From Rhodanobacter soli (GTDB taxonomy: Bacteria; Pseudomonadota; Gammaproteobacteria; Xanthomonadales; Rhodanobacteraceae): a DNA stretch of 64,000 bases. Of the stretch, positions 45,686 through 54,197 are shown piece by piece. A program made the translations under genes and the position numbers. The stretch lies in NCBI RefSeq assembly GCF_040548735.1, contig NZ_JBEPSD010000001.1:1178001-1242000 (forward strand). Direction: 5' to 3'. Below the pieces are notes generated by a model. That model did no database searches and was not told the DNA's origin. It was given only the letters and a program-made list of their open reading frames with translations. Position 1 is the stretch's first letter; each line of letters opens with the position of its first letter.

Positions 45686-46518
45686 TTCGCCGCTCCGGCA
45701 AAGCCCAGGGCCTGCGCCAGATCGCCGGCCGGGTACTGGAACGGCACCGGGCCGTCGGCTTCGCCGCCGAAGAACTGGCGCGTCCACGCCGAACCGTCGT
45801 TCGCTATGGTCTTCGGGTCGCCCTGCGCCACCACCTTGCCGTTCGCGATCAGGAACACATGGTCGGCGACCCGCTGCACGGCGGCCAGCTCGTGCGCCAC
45901 CAGCACGCTGGTGATGCCGAGCGTCTGGTTGAGCGTGCGGATCAGTTTCAGCACCTGGTTCAGCGCCACCGGGTCGAGCCCCACGAACGGCTCGTCGTAC
46001 AGGATCAGCATCGGGTCGAACACGATCGCCCGGGCCAGCGCGACGCGACGCGCCATGCCACCGGACAGCTCGTTCGGGGTCAGCCGCGCGGCGCCACGCA
46101 GGCCCACCGCCTGCAGCTTCAGCAGCACCAGGTCGCGGATCAGCACCTCGGGCAACTTCGTGTGCTGGCGCAGCGGAAACGCCACGTTCTCGAACACGTC
46201 GAAGTCAGTCAGCAGGGCCGAGTTCTGGAACAGGTAGCCGATCCCCTCGCGCAGCTTGTACAACTGCTCGCGCGACAGCTCGGCCACGTTCTCGCCATTG
46301 ACACGGATCTCGCCGGCGTCGGCACGCATCTGCCCGGTGATGTGCTTGAGCAGGGTGGTCTTGCCGGTGCCGCTGGGGCCCATGATCGCGGTGACCTTGC
46401 CGCGCGGGATGTCCAGATCCAGCGCGTCGAAGATGGTCTTGCCGTTGAGCACCGTGGTCAGGCCACGGATCCGCACCAGGGCGGGGTCGTCAGGCGTGGT
46501 GCGAACGGGTTCGGTCAT
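45682..46518 (-). CDS. mlaF: Phospholipid ABC transporter ATPase MlaF
   Basis: A 278-residue ATPase. Walker A GPSGTGKTT, signature LSGGMARRVALARA, Walker B LILYDEPFVGLDP and the H-loop in VLVAHEL are all present. The ALLTDFDVFENVAFPL stretch is typical of MlaF. Start ATG 46518 (MTEPVRTT) heads mlaFEDCB; the open frame upstream has no family match. It is 77 bases from the gmk stop, in the same direction, so the operon could be read from the gmk promoter as well. Confidence 0.95.
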   Translation of the reverse strand: MTEPVRTTPDDPALVRIRGLTTVLNGKTIFDALDLDIPRGKVTAIMGPSGTGKTTLLKHITGQMRADAGEIRVNGENVAELSREQLYKLREGIGYLFQNSALLTDFDVFENVAFPLRQHTKLPEVLIRDLVLLKLQAVGLRGAARLTPNELSGGMARRVALARAIVFDPMLILYDEPFVGLDPVALNQVLKLIRTLNQTLGITSVLVAHELAAVQRVADHVFLIANGKVVAQGDPKTIANDGSAWTRQFFGGEADGPVPFQYPAGDLAQALGFAGAAK

Positions 46519-46595
46519 GGGTGGCGGCAGCGATGGGGAAGCGGACAAGGTAGCGGAAGCGCTGTTCGAAGGCCATGTGATGGATGGGCGGTCAC

Positions 46596-47228
46596 TCAGG
46601 CCCCGGCGGCCAGCAGCTCGCCGATCAGCGCCTCGTGCCGTTGCCACTGCAGCGCGCTGCGCAGGCGCACCGCCCGCACGATCGCCTGCAGCCCGCCCAG
46701 CGCCTCGTCGAACACGTCGTTGACCAGGATGTAGTCGAACTCGTGCGCGTGGGCGATCTCGCCGCGCGAATTGCGCAGCCGGCGCTCGATCACCTCGGCG
46801 CTGTCCGAACCACGACCGCGCAGGCGCCGTTCGAGTTCAGCCCGCGACGGCGGCAGGATGAACACGCTGACGCAGTCGGGTTTGCTGCGGCGGATCTGCT
46901 GGGCGCCCTGCCAGTCGATCTCCAGCAGCACGTCGCGCCCCTGCCCCAGCAGTTCCTGCACGGTGGTGCGCGAGGTGCCGTACAGGTTGCCGTGCACCTC
47001 GGCGTGCTCCAGGAAGACGCCCTCGGCGATCTCGCGCTCGAACTCGGCGCGCTCGACGAAGTAGTAATGCCGTCCGTACGTCTCGCCCGGCCGCGGCGGC
47101 CGCGTGGTGTGCGACACCGACAGCGAGATCGCGCTCTCGCGCTCGAGCAGCGCGTTGACCAAGGTGGACTTGCCGGCGCCGGAGGGCGCAGCGACCACGA
47201 ACAGCGTGCCTTCGATGGGAACAGTCAT
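46596..47228 (-). CDS. gmk: Guanylate kinase
   Basis: A 210-residue enzyme converting GMP and ATP to GDP and ADP. P-loop APSGAGKST (residues about 14-22), the GMP-binding SVSHTTRPPRPGE and GRHYYFV stretches, and DVLLEIDWQGAQQIR are intact. I chose ATG 47228; an in-frame ATG at 47255 would add nine residues. Related genomes place yicC directly upstream and rpoZ downstream. Here both neighbours are replaced. The 194 bases up to the MarR gene hold its promoter region, which I could not resolve. Confidence 0.95.
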   Translation of the reverse strand: MTVPIEGTLFVVAAPSGAGKSTLVNALLERESAISLSVSHTTRPPRPGETYGRHYYFVERAEFEREIAEGVFLEHAEVHGNLYGTSRTTVQELLGQGRDVLLEIDWQGAQQIRRSKPDCVSVFILPPSRAELERRLRGRGSDSAEVIERRLRNSRGEIAHAHEFDYILVNDVFDEALGGLQAIVRAVRLRSALQWQRHEALIGELLAAGA

Positions 47229-47422
47229 GGCAAACCTGGGCCAACCTTCACGCATGACGTTTCTCGAGCTCGCCCCGGCAGGTCGGCGAAAATTCGGCTG
47301 CAACAGAACGGGGCGATCAGCTTCATCGAGCCAGTATACCGGGACCGCGGCCGACACTCGCGCGCTGGCCCGGCAAGCCACCTATTTTATGGCTGGACAC
47401 ACATGCGACGCGCTGACTACCC

Positions 47423-47890
47423 TCAGTCGTTGGGGTCGACCGCCTCACCCAGGCTTTGCAGTGACGCCAGTTCGATCGCGCGCAGTACGCGAACGGCTGC
47501 CGCGCCATCTTTCTCGCTGATCTGCGCCAACACCTGCTGACGAAACGTCGCCAGCGCGGCATTCAGTTTCTTGGCCAGGGCGCGCCCTTCCCTGGTGAGA
47601 TGAAGCGTCCGCGCGCGGCGATCGACCGGGTCGGCCCGCCGCTCCAACAGGCCCACCGCCTCCAGCTTGTCGAGCGAACGCACCAGCGCGGCGTTGTCCA
47701 CGCCGATCGCGTCGGCCACGACGTTCTGCCGCACGCCATCGCCGATTTCCGCTACCGCCAGGATCGGCGCACCCGCCGACAGCGACACGCCAAGGCTCTC
47801 GAAAGCCTTGCCCACGGCGCGGCACCACAGCCGCCCGACCGGCATCAGGATCCAGGTCAGGGTCTCATTCCAGGTCGTCTTGTCATCCAT
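47423..47890 (-). CDS. MarR-family regulator of the oxidation genes
   Basis: A 155-residue winged-helix protein. The helix-turn-helix is VADAIGVDNAALVRSLDKLE (about residues 60-80), followed by the wing LERRADPVDRRARTLHLT. I chose ATG 47890; a TTG three bases upstream is unlikely. It is divergent from the aldehyde dehydrogenase gene, and a perfect palindrome TTGACTAGTCAA starts six bases upstream of its own start codon, so it probably represses itself and the dehydrogenase operon. It differs clearly from the MarR at 54198 in sequence. Confidence 0.85.
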   Translation of the reverse strand: MDDKTTWNETLTWILMPVGRLWCRAVGKAFESLGVSLSAGAPILAVAEIGDGVRQNVVADAIGVDNAALVRSLDKLEAVGLLERRADPVDRRARTLHLTREGRALAKKLNAALATFRQQVLAQISEKDGAAAVRVLRAIELASLQSLGEAVDPND

Positions 47891-47894
47891 CAAA

Positions 47895-47914
47895 GTTGAC
47901 TAGTCAATAATTGA
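47895..47914. promoter_or_regulatory. MarR operator box in the aldehyde dehydrogenase promoter
   Basis: The box GTTGACTAGTCAATAATTG (47895-47913) holds two overlapping palindromes: TTGACTAGTCAA (47896-47907) and TCAATAATTGA (47904-47914). It matches the box at 54141-54159 at 16 of 19 positions. TTGACT inside it could be the -35 of the dehydrogenase promoter, with TAAACA (47919-47924) as a weak -10 at 17 bases. Confidence 0.65.
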
Positions 47915-48053
47915 GGTGTAAACATAATTGCATAAATCCGAGGTTGAAGAACGGACTGTTGGACAACGGCCTCATCTCCCCAAGTACATCCCCCAGGTAG
48001 CGGACTGGACCGGAAGCACTCGCCGCGACCCATACCCCAGAGGCGCATAAAGA

Positions 48054-49511
48054 ATGAACGAACAAGTCAAGGTACCGCATGCACGCGAAGTTTTCATCGC
48101 CAGCCGGTGGCAACAACCGCGTGGCGAGGCCTCGCTGGTGAAGGTGATCTCCGCGCACAGCGAAGATGTCATCTGCGAGCTTCCGGACGCGTCCATCGAC
48201 GATGCCGCGCACGCCGTGGAACAGGCAAGGGCCGCGTTCGAACAGGGTGAGTGGCCGCGCCTGACGGTAGAGCAGCGCCTGCAATTCGCCACCCGTTTCC
48301 GCGACGCATTGGCGTCGATGGAAGGCTTCGAGAAGGCCTGGGCGATCGAGGGCGGCATGCCGATCACCACGGTCAAGGCCATGTACGGCATGTCTATGTT
48401 CGGCATCGACGACGTGCTGGGGCTGGCCACCGAGATTCCGCTGAGCGAGATCCGCGAAACGCGCGCTGGTCGGGTCGAGGTCAGGCACGAGCCGCTGGGC
48501 CCAGTGCTGGCGATTCTCACTTACAACGGTCCGCTCGCGGAACTGGGCATGAGCGTGTTCCCGGCACTACTCACGGGTAACCCGGTGGTGGTCAAGCTGC
48601 CGCCGGAAAACCGCATGATTGGCCACTTCATGGCCGATGCGGCGGCGCAGGCCAGCTTCCCCGAAGGCGTGCTGACCATCATTACCGCCGGTGCCGAAGT
48701 CAGCAAATACCTGGTCGCCCACCATGACATTGATGCGGTGCATTTTACCGGTGGCAATGAGGTTGGTGCCGAAGTCGGCGCGGTTTGCGCGCAGCGCATG
48801 GCACGAGTGACGCTGGAGCTGGGCGGAAAGTCGGCCGCGATCGTGGCCGACGACGTCGACATGGACGAGACTGTGCCCAAGCTGGTGCGCAGCATGACAG
48901 CGTACATGGGCCAGGTCTGTGTCACCACCAGCCGCATCCTGGTCTCGCGCAAGCGCCACGATGAACTGGTCGAAAAGCTTTCGAAGGCGCTCGCGGCCAT
49001 GCGTATCGGCCCGCCGCAGGATCCGAAAACCGAGTTCGGGCCGATGGTTAGCGAACGCGTGCGCGCCCGCTCCGAGGGCTTTATCGAGCGGGCGGTGGCC
49101 GCAGGCGCAAAGATCGCCACCGGCGGCAAGCGCCCGGAAGGTTTCGAGTGCGGCTTCTACATCGAGCCGACCCTGCTGGTGAACGTCAGCAATGACATGG
49201 AGATCGCGCAGAACGAAGTATTCGGGCCGGTTTACTGCGTCATCCCCTACGACGACATCGACGATGCCGTGCGCATCGCCAACGACTCGCGCTTCGGCCT
49301 GTATGGCGCAGTGCTGACCAACGACGAGAAGCTCGCCTATGACGTCGCCTACCGGGTCCGTTCGGGCTCGTTCGGCATCGGCGGCGCCTTTCCCATGCTG
49401 ATCGCGCCGTATGGCGGCATGAAGCAGTCCGGTTGGGGCTACGTCGGCAGCCGCGAGGGATATCTCACGCTGACCAACATCAAGTCGATCGTGCTTCCGG
49501 TGGCCGCATAA
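48054..49511 (+). CDS. NAD(P)-dependent aldehyde dehydrogenase
   Basis: A 485-residue ALDH-superfamily enzyme oxidising an aldehyde to the acid. The catalytic cysteine is C289 (MGQVCVTTSR), the general base E255 (LELGGKSA), and the oxyanion asparagine N158 (TYNGPL, where PWNFP is usual). EVFGPVYCVIPYDD and the closing stretch GGMKQSGWG are typical. Length is normal. It is the first gene of a forward run with two GMC oxidoreductases and a Gal80-like protein, and probably takes the aldehyde made by them. The exact substrate is unknown. Confidence 0.9.
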   Translation: MNEQVKVPHAREVFIASRWQQPRGEASLVKVISAHSEDVICELPDASIDDAAHAVEQARAAFEQGEWPRLTVEQRLQFATRFRDALASMEGFEKAWAIEGGMPITTVKAMYGMSMFGIDDVLGLATEIPLSEIRETRAGRVEVRHEPLGPVLAILTYNGPLAELGMSVFPALLTGNPVVVKLPPENRMIGHFMADAAAQASFPEGVLTIITAGAEVSKYLVAHHDIDAVHFTGGNEVGAEVGAVCAQRMARVTLELGGKSAAIVADDVDMDETVPKLVRSMTAYMGQVCVTTSRILVSRKRHDELVEKLSKALAAMRIGPPQDPKTEFGPMVSERVRARSEGFIERAVAAGAKIATGGKRPEGFECGFYIEPTLLVNVSNDMEIAQNEVFGPVYCVIPYDDIDDAVRIANDSRFGLYGAVLTNDEKLAYDVAYRVRSGSFGIGGAFPMLIAPYGGMKQSGWGYVGSREGYLTLTNIKSIVLPVAA

Positions 49512-49522
49512 GGCCATCGGTA

Positions 49523-49550
49523 GGTGCCGCGGCCAGCAGCGCGCGGCACC
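49523..49550. other. Hairpin after the aldehyde dehydrogenase gene
   Basis: Perfect 9-base arms GGTGCCGCG and CGCGGCACC enclose a 10-base loop, 12 bases after the stop codon. It has no U-run. It may trim or attenuate the message before the first GMC gene. Confidence 0.5.
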
Positions 49551-49619
49551 ACTTCCCACAGCCCTCCCCCGGCCACGGGCAGCCATCGTGTAAGGGCTCT
49601 CTGATACGAGGCAATTACC

Positions 49620-51206
49620 ATGGAATACGACTACATCATCATTGGCGCCGGCTCGGCGGGCGCCACCGTCGCCGCGCGGTTGTCCGAGAACCCGGACACG
49701 ACCGTGCTGCTGCTTGAGGCCGGCCCCGAGGACCGCAGCTACTGGACGAAGATCCCGCTCGGCTTCGCCAAGATCATCTTCAATCCACGCTACATGTGGA
49801 ATCACGAGTCCGAGCCCGAACCGGGCCTCAAGAACCGGCGCGTCGGCCTGCCGCATGGCAAGGTGATCGGTGGCTCCAGTTCGATCAACGGCCTGGTCTA
49901 TGTCCGGGGCGATCCCTACGACTACCAGACCTGGGAGCGTCAGGGCGCCAAGGGCTGGGGCTATGACGATGTCCTGCCTTATTTTCGCAAGAATGAAACC
50001 TGGATCGGCGGCGCCAACGCTCTGCACGGTGGTGACGGCCCGATCGCGGTGGAAAATGCACGCTGGCGGACGCCGCTGGCCGAAGCCTTCATCGCTTCCG
50101 CCCAACAAGCACTGGGCATTCCCCGCAACGACGATTTCAACGGCGCGACCCGCGAAGGCGCCGGTTACTGGCCGCTGAACACCCGACGTGGCCGCCGTTC
50201 GTCCACCGCCGAGGCGATGATCAAGCCCAATCGGCATCGTCCCAACCTTCATGTTCTCGCCGAGGCCACGGTCAGCAAGATCGAATTCGACGGTCGCGAG
50301 GCCACGGGCGTCGTCTACGAGCGGAGCGGCCAAACCCATCGCGCCGCCGCCCGGCGCGAGATCATTCTCAGCGCTGGTGCACTGTTGACGCCGCAGTTGC
50401 TGCAGCTATCCGGCGTCGGCCCGGCCGACCTGCTGGCACGCAACGGCATTCCGGTGGTCCACGCCCTGGAAGGTGTCGGCGAGAATCTGATGGATCATTT
50501 GCAGGTAGGCCGCTTCTACTCGACGTCCAGCCCGGACACGTTCAACGTGCGGGTGCGTAACGTTTTTGCCCAGGCGCTGGCGGGGATGAATTATTATCTC
50601 GGCCCGCGCAACGGCGTGCTCACTGTCGGCGCGGCAGCCGGCGGAGCCTTTTTCAAGACGCGCCCGGACGTCGTCGCGCCGGACATCCAGCTCCACTTCA
50701 TTCCCTTCACGCCCGGTGACAAGGGCTGGGATCTTGGCAAGGGATCTGGCATCCGCCTGTCCGCCTATCAGAGCCGCCCCGAGAGTCGCGGCCATGTGCG
50801 CATTACCTCGCCTGACGCGAAGGTCATGCCAACGGTGCAATTCAATCACCTCAGCACCGAAACCGATGTGCGCACCATCCTGGATGCGATGAAGATGGTC
50901 CGGCGTATCGCCGAGGCCGAACCGTTCCGCCAGTTCGACCTGAAGGAGACCACGCTTGGGCCGGTCGACGATGAGGAACTGCTCGACTATATCCGCACCA
51001 ACGCCGACACCGCCTTCCACTATTCCGGAACAGCGCGGATGGGCGTCGACGACCTGGCCGTGGTCGATCCCGAGCTTCGCGTGCGCGGCGTGAATCGTCT
51101 GCGCGTGATCGACGCCTCGGTCATGCCGACCATTGTTTCGGGCAACACCAATGTCGCGACCCTGATGATTGCTGAAAAGGGCGCCGACCTCATCAAAGCC
51201 GGCTGA
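49620..51206 (+). CDS. GMC-family FAD alcohol dehydrogenase/oxidase (first)
   Basis: A 528-residue flavoprotein of the BetA/choline dehydrogenase-like group. The FAD-binding start is YDYIIIGAGSAGATVAARL. GMC signature 1 is HGKVIGGSSSINGLVYVRG and signature 2 lies in GALLTPQLLQLSGVGP. The catalytic pair is H467 (TAFHYSGT) and N511 (GNTNVAT), 44 residues apart as in choline oxidase. It should oxidise an alcohol to an aldehyde for the upstream dehydrogenase. The first 33 coding bases are identical to those of the second GMC gene. Confidence 0.9.
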   Translation: MEYDYIIIGAGSAGATVAARLSENPDTTVLLLEAGPEDRSYWTKIPLGFAKIIFNPRYMWNHESEPEPGLKNRRVGLPHGKVIGGSSSINGLVYVRGDPYDYQTWERQGAKGWGYDDVLPYFRKNETWIGGANALHGGDGPIAVENARWRTPLAEAFIASAQQALGIPRNDDFNGATREGAGYWPLNTRRGRRSSTAEAMIKPNRHRPNLHVLAEATVSKIEFDGREATGVVYERSGQTHRAAARREIILSAGALLTPQLLQLSGVGPADLLARNGIPVVHALEGVGENLMDHLQVGRFYSTSSPDTFNVRVRNVFAQALAGMNYYLGPRNGVLTVGAAAGGAFFKTRPDVVAPDIQLHFIPFTPGDKGWDLGKGSGIRLSAYQSRPESRGHVRITSPDAKVMPTVQFNHLSTETDVRTILDAMKMVRRIAEAEPFRQFDLKETTLGPVDDEELLDYIRTNADTAFHYSGTARMGVDDLAVVDPELRVRGVNRLRVIDASVMPTIVSGNTNVATLMIAEKGADLIKAG

Positions 51207-51238
51207 TCCTCATTTCATCTGGCCATCAGGAGAACTTC

Positions 51239-52336
51239 ATGAGCAACAAGCGCATCCGTGTCGGCGTGATCGGCCTCAACCCTGGCATCCACTGGGCCGC
51301 CTCGGCCCATATGCCGGCACTGGCGGCCCTGCCCGACGATTACGAAGTGGTCGGCGTCGCCAACACCAGCCTTGCCAGCGCGGGGCGTGCCGCTCAGGCG
51401 TTCGGGCTGCCGCATGCCTTCGAGAGCGCCCAGGCGCTGGTGGACTCGCCCGATATCGACTTGGTGGTGGTCACCGTCAAGGTGCCGCACCACCATGCGC
51501 TGGTGATGCCGGCGCTGAAGGCCGGCAAGCACGTCTATTGCGAGTGGCCGCTCGGCAACGGCCTGGCCGAGGCGCGCGAGCTGGCCGATCTCGCCGAGGC
51601 ACGTGGCGTGGTGGCCGCGGTCGGTACGCAGATGCGGGTTGCGCCGGAGATCGAACACCTGCGCGACCTCATCGCCAGCGGCTACGTCGGCGAGGTGTTG
51701 TCGACCACGCTGGTGGGCAGCGGCGGGCAGTGGGGCGGGCAGACGGATGCCGCGCACGCGTATCTCGACGACCGCCGCAATGGTGCGACCATGCTCAGCA
51801 TTCCGCTCGGACATACGCTGGCCGGCTTTCGCGATGTGCTGGGTGACTTCGGGAGTTTGTCCGCGCGGCTGATCAACCGCCGCAAGACGGCGCACATCAC
51901 CGACACCGGGGAAACCATCCCGAGGACCACGCCCGACCAGGTCCTCGTCCACGGCGCCCTCGAGAGCGGCGCCGCGTTCTCGATCCACTACCGCGGCGGC
52001 GTCTCCCGCGGCATCAACCTGTTGTGGGAGATCAACGGCAGCAAGGGTGTCATCCAGGTGACTGGCGCCAGCGGCCATGCCCAGATGGTGCAGTTGTCGG
52101 TCCGCGGCGCCACCGGCGCTGCGACCGAGCTTGCGCCGTTAATGCCGCCCACCAGCGCCCATGAGGGCTGGCCGGACGATGTGGTGGTGGGCAACGTGGC
52201 GCGCATCTACGGGTTGATCGCCCGTGACATCCGCGACGGCACGCGCTCGGCACCGAGCTTCCGTGACGCCGTTGCACTGCATGAAACCCTGGAGGCGATC
52301 GAGCGCTCGGCGGCCGCAGCAGACCCGTCGATTTGA
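51239..52336 (+). CDS. Gfo/Idh/MocA family protein, Gal80-like
   Basis: A 365-residue protein with an N-terminal Rossmann fold (VGVIGLNPGIHWAASAHMPAL) and a C-terminal beta-sheet domain. The order of motifs, including IPRTTPDQVLVHGAL, HYRGG and the INGSKGVIQVTG stretch, recalls yeast Gal80. The usual catalytic EKP of the family reads EWP (YCEWPLGN, near residue 100), as Gal80 has EWA. The lysine is missing, so it may bind NAD(P) as a sensor or partner protein. It sits between the two GMC genes, 32 bases after the first. Confidence 0.85.
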   Translation: MSNKRIRVGVIGLNPGIHWAASAHMPALAALPDDYEVVGVANTSLASAGRAAQAFGLPHAFESAQALVDSPDIDLVVVTVKVPHHHALVMPALKAGKHVYCEWPLGNGLAEARELADLAEARGVVAAVGTQMRVAPEIEHLRDLIASGYVGEVLSTTLVGSGGQWGGQTDAAHAYLDDRRNGATMLSIPLGHTLAGFRDVLGDFGSLSARLINRRKTAHITDTGETIPRTTPDQVLVHGALESGAAFSIHYRGGVSRGINLLWEINGSKGVIQVTGASGHAQMVQLSVRGATGAATELAPLMPPTSAHEGWPDDVVVGNVARIYGLIARDIRDGTRSAPSFRDAVALHETLEAIERSAAAADPSI

Positions 52337-52413
52337 TCCCATTCCCCCACCACCTCGCCACGCGTCGCCGTCGCAGGCGATGGCCTAGGTGCCCCTGATT
52401 CGAGGTAACTGGC

Positions 52414-54021
52414 ATGGAATACGACTACATCATCATTGGCGCCGGCGCGGCCGGCTGTGTACTGGCGAATCGTCTTTCGGAGAACCCCGCCAACCAGGTC
52501 CTGTTGCTTGAGTGGGGTGGCCAGGACCGCCACCCGATGATCCCGATCCCCAAGGGATTTTTCTTCACGATGCAGGACAAGCGCGTCGCCACGCATTACG
52601 CGACCCAGCCGGTCGGCCCGACCCACGTGGTCGAACAGTGGGCGCGCGGCAGGGTCATCGGCGGCTCCACCGCGATCAACGGTCTGGTCTGGAACCGTGG
52701 TTGGGCGCAGGACTATGACGCGATCGAGGCTGCCGGCAATCCGGGCTGGGGCTGGAAGGATTTCCTGCCGGTGTTCAAGCGCATGGAAGATCACCAGTTG
52801 GGTGCCTCGGACGTGCGTGGCGTCGGCGGCCCGATCAAGGTCGAGGTAGCGACCAAACGCGAGCCCACCTGCGAGACGATGATCAGCGCCGGCGAGAAGC
52901 TGGGCTGGAAGCGCGTCGCCGATCCCAACGGTAGCGACGACGAGCGCATCGGCTACGTGGCCTCCAACGTCAAGCACGGCACCCGCGACGCGGCGGCGCG
53001 CGGTTTTCTGCACCCGGCCGAGCATCGTCCGAACCTGAAAATCGTGATCAAGACCAAGGCCGACCGCCTGCTGTTCGAGGGCAATCGTGTCGTCGGTGTA
53101 CTCGCCCTCAGCGACGGCAAGCCGGTCGAGTTCCGTGCGCGCAAGGAAGTGATCGTGTCCTGCGGCACGCTGGAAAGCCCGCTGCTGCTGGAGCGCTCGG
53201 GGATCGGCCATGGGCCGGTGCTGGCCAAGGCCGGCGTGCCGCTGCGGATCGAGAGCCCGAACGTCGGCGAGCGCCTGCGCGAACACCGCGGCGTCAACTT
53301 GCAAGCCGTGCTCAAGGACGGGTTGGGCTACAACCACCTGCTCAATACGACGTTCCGGCAAGCGATCACCGGCGCGAAGTTCCTGCTGCAGCGTAACGGG
53401 CCGCTCGCCGTGGGCGGGTACGACGTCATCGCGTACTTCAAATCTACGCCCGAGCTCGAGCGCCCGGATGTGATGGTGCTGATGGCCCCGCAATCCACCG
53501 CGGCCGCCGGCCTCACCGAGGGAAAGGTCGCGCTCGCCAAGGAGGCGGGAATGATGGCAGTGGGCTACCAGCTGCGTCCCACCAGCGAAGGCTCGATCCA
53601 TATCAGCAGCGCCGACCCCGACGCCGCGCCGGTGCTTGACCCGAACTATCTGAGCAGCACGATCGACCGGGAAGTCACCGTCAGCATCATCCCGAAGATC
53701 CGCGAATGGATGGCCCGCAGTCCGCTAGCCGAACAGATCGTGAAGGAGCGCGTGCCGGGCAAGGGCGTGCAGACGCCGGCGCAATTGCTCGACACCGCGT
53801 TCTCGCAAGGCTCGCCCGCTTATCACGCGGTCGGCACCTGCGCGATGGGACCGAACGCCGACGACGTGGTCGATCCGCGGCTGCGCGTGCGCGGCGTGCA
53901 GCGGCTGCGCGTGGTGGACCTGTCGGTATTCCCGACCATCACCGCCGGCAACACCACCGCACCGACGATGGCGCTGGCATGGCTGGCGGCGGACCGGATT
54001 CTGGAAGACAACCCGGCCTGA
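52414..54021 (+). CDS. GMC-family FAD oxidoreductase (second)
   Basis: A 535-residue GMC flavoprotein. The start is YDYIIIGAGAAGCVLANRL; signature 1 is RGRVIGGSTAINGLVW, and signature 2 lies in GTLESPLLLERSGIG. The first catalytic residue is H471 (PAYHAVGT). At the second position, 44 residues on, it has T515 (GNTTAPT) where asparagine or histidine is usual. Overall it differs much from the first GMC enzyme, so the pair is old or of separate origin despite the matching leaders. A strong hairpin follows the stop. Confidence 0.88.
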   Translation: MEYDYIIIGAGAAGCVLANRLSENPANQVLLLEWGGQDRHPMIPIPKGFFFTMQDKRVATHYATQPVGPTHVVEQWARGRVIGGSTAINGLVWNRGWAQDYDAIEAAGNPGWGWKDFLPVFKRMEDHQLGASDVRGVGGPIKVEVATKREPTCETMISAGEKLGWKRVADPNGSDDERIGYVASNVKHGTRDAAARGFLHPAEHRPNLKIVIKTKADRLLFEGNRVVGVLALSDGKPVEFRARKEVIVSCGTLESPLLLERSGIGHGPVLAKAGVPLRIESPNVGERLREHRGVNLQAVLKDGLGYNHLLNTTFRQAITGAKFLLQRNGPLAVGGYDVIAYFKSTPELERPDVMVLMAPQSTAAAGLTEGKVALAKEAGMMAVGYQLRPTSEGSIHISSADPDAAPVLDPNYLSSTIDREVTVSIIPKIREWMARSPLAEQIVKERVPGKGVQTPAQLLDTAFSQGSPAYHAVGTCAMGPNADDVVDPRLRVRGVQRLRVVDLSVFPTITAGNTTAPTMALAWLAADRILEDNPA

Positions 54022-54055
54022 GTCCGCAAGCCAGCGCGCCACCTGTCACGGCGTA

Positions 54056-54087
54056 CATGCAGGCTGTCCCCTCGGACGGCCTGCATG
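54056..54087 (+). terminator. Hairpin terminator after the second GMC gene
   Basis: Arms CATGCAGGC and GCCTGCATG, with an inner GTCC/GGAC pair and a CCTC loop, form a long hairpin 35 bases after the stop. TTTTG comes only 15 bases later, so it may be an imperfect terminator for the oxidation operon. Confidence 0.55.
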
Positions 54088-54140
54088 GCCGATCCATCCC
54101 GACCGTTTTGTCTGCCGCCACGGCGGCGGCACGAATAATC

Positions 54141-54159
54141 GTTGACAAGACAACAATTG
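54141..54159. promoter_or_regulatory. MarR operator box ahead of the efflux operon
   Basis: GTTGACAAGACAACAATTG matches the box at 47895-47913 at 16 of 19 positions; the three differences are at positions 7, 10 and 14. It contains TTGACA (54142-54147), a perfect -35 hexamer. The -10 is unclear (TTATCT at 54165-54170 is the best at 17 bases). Binding here would block transcription of the MarR and efflux genes. Confidence 0.6.
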
Positions 54160-54197
54160 CCTAGTTATCTTTATAGACTGCATACGCCAGAATCCTC

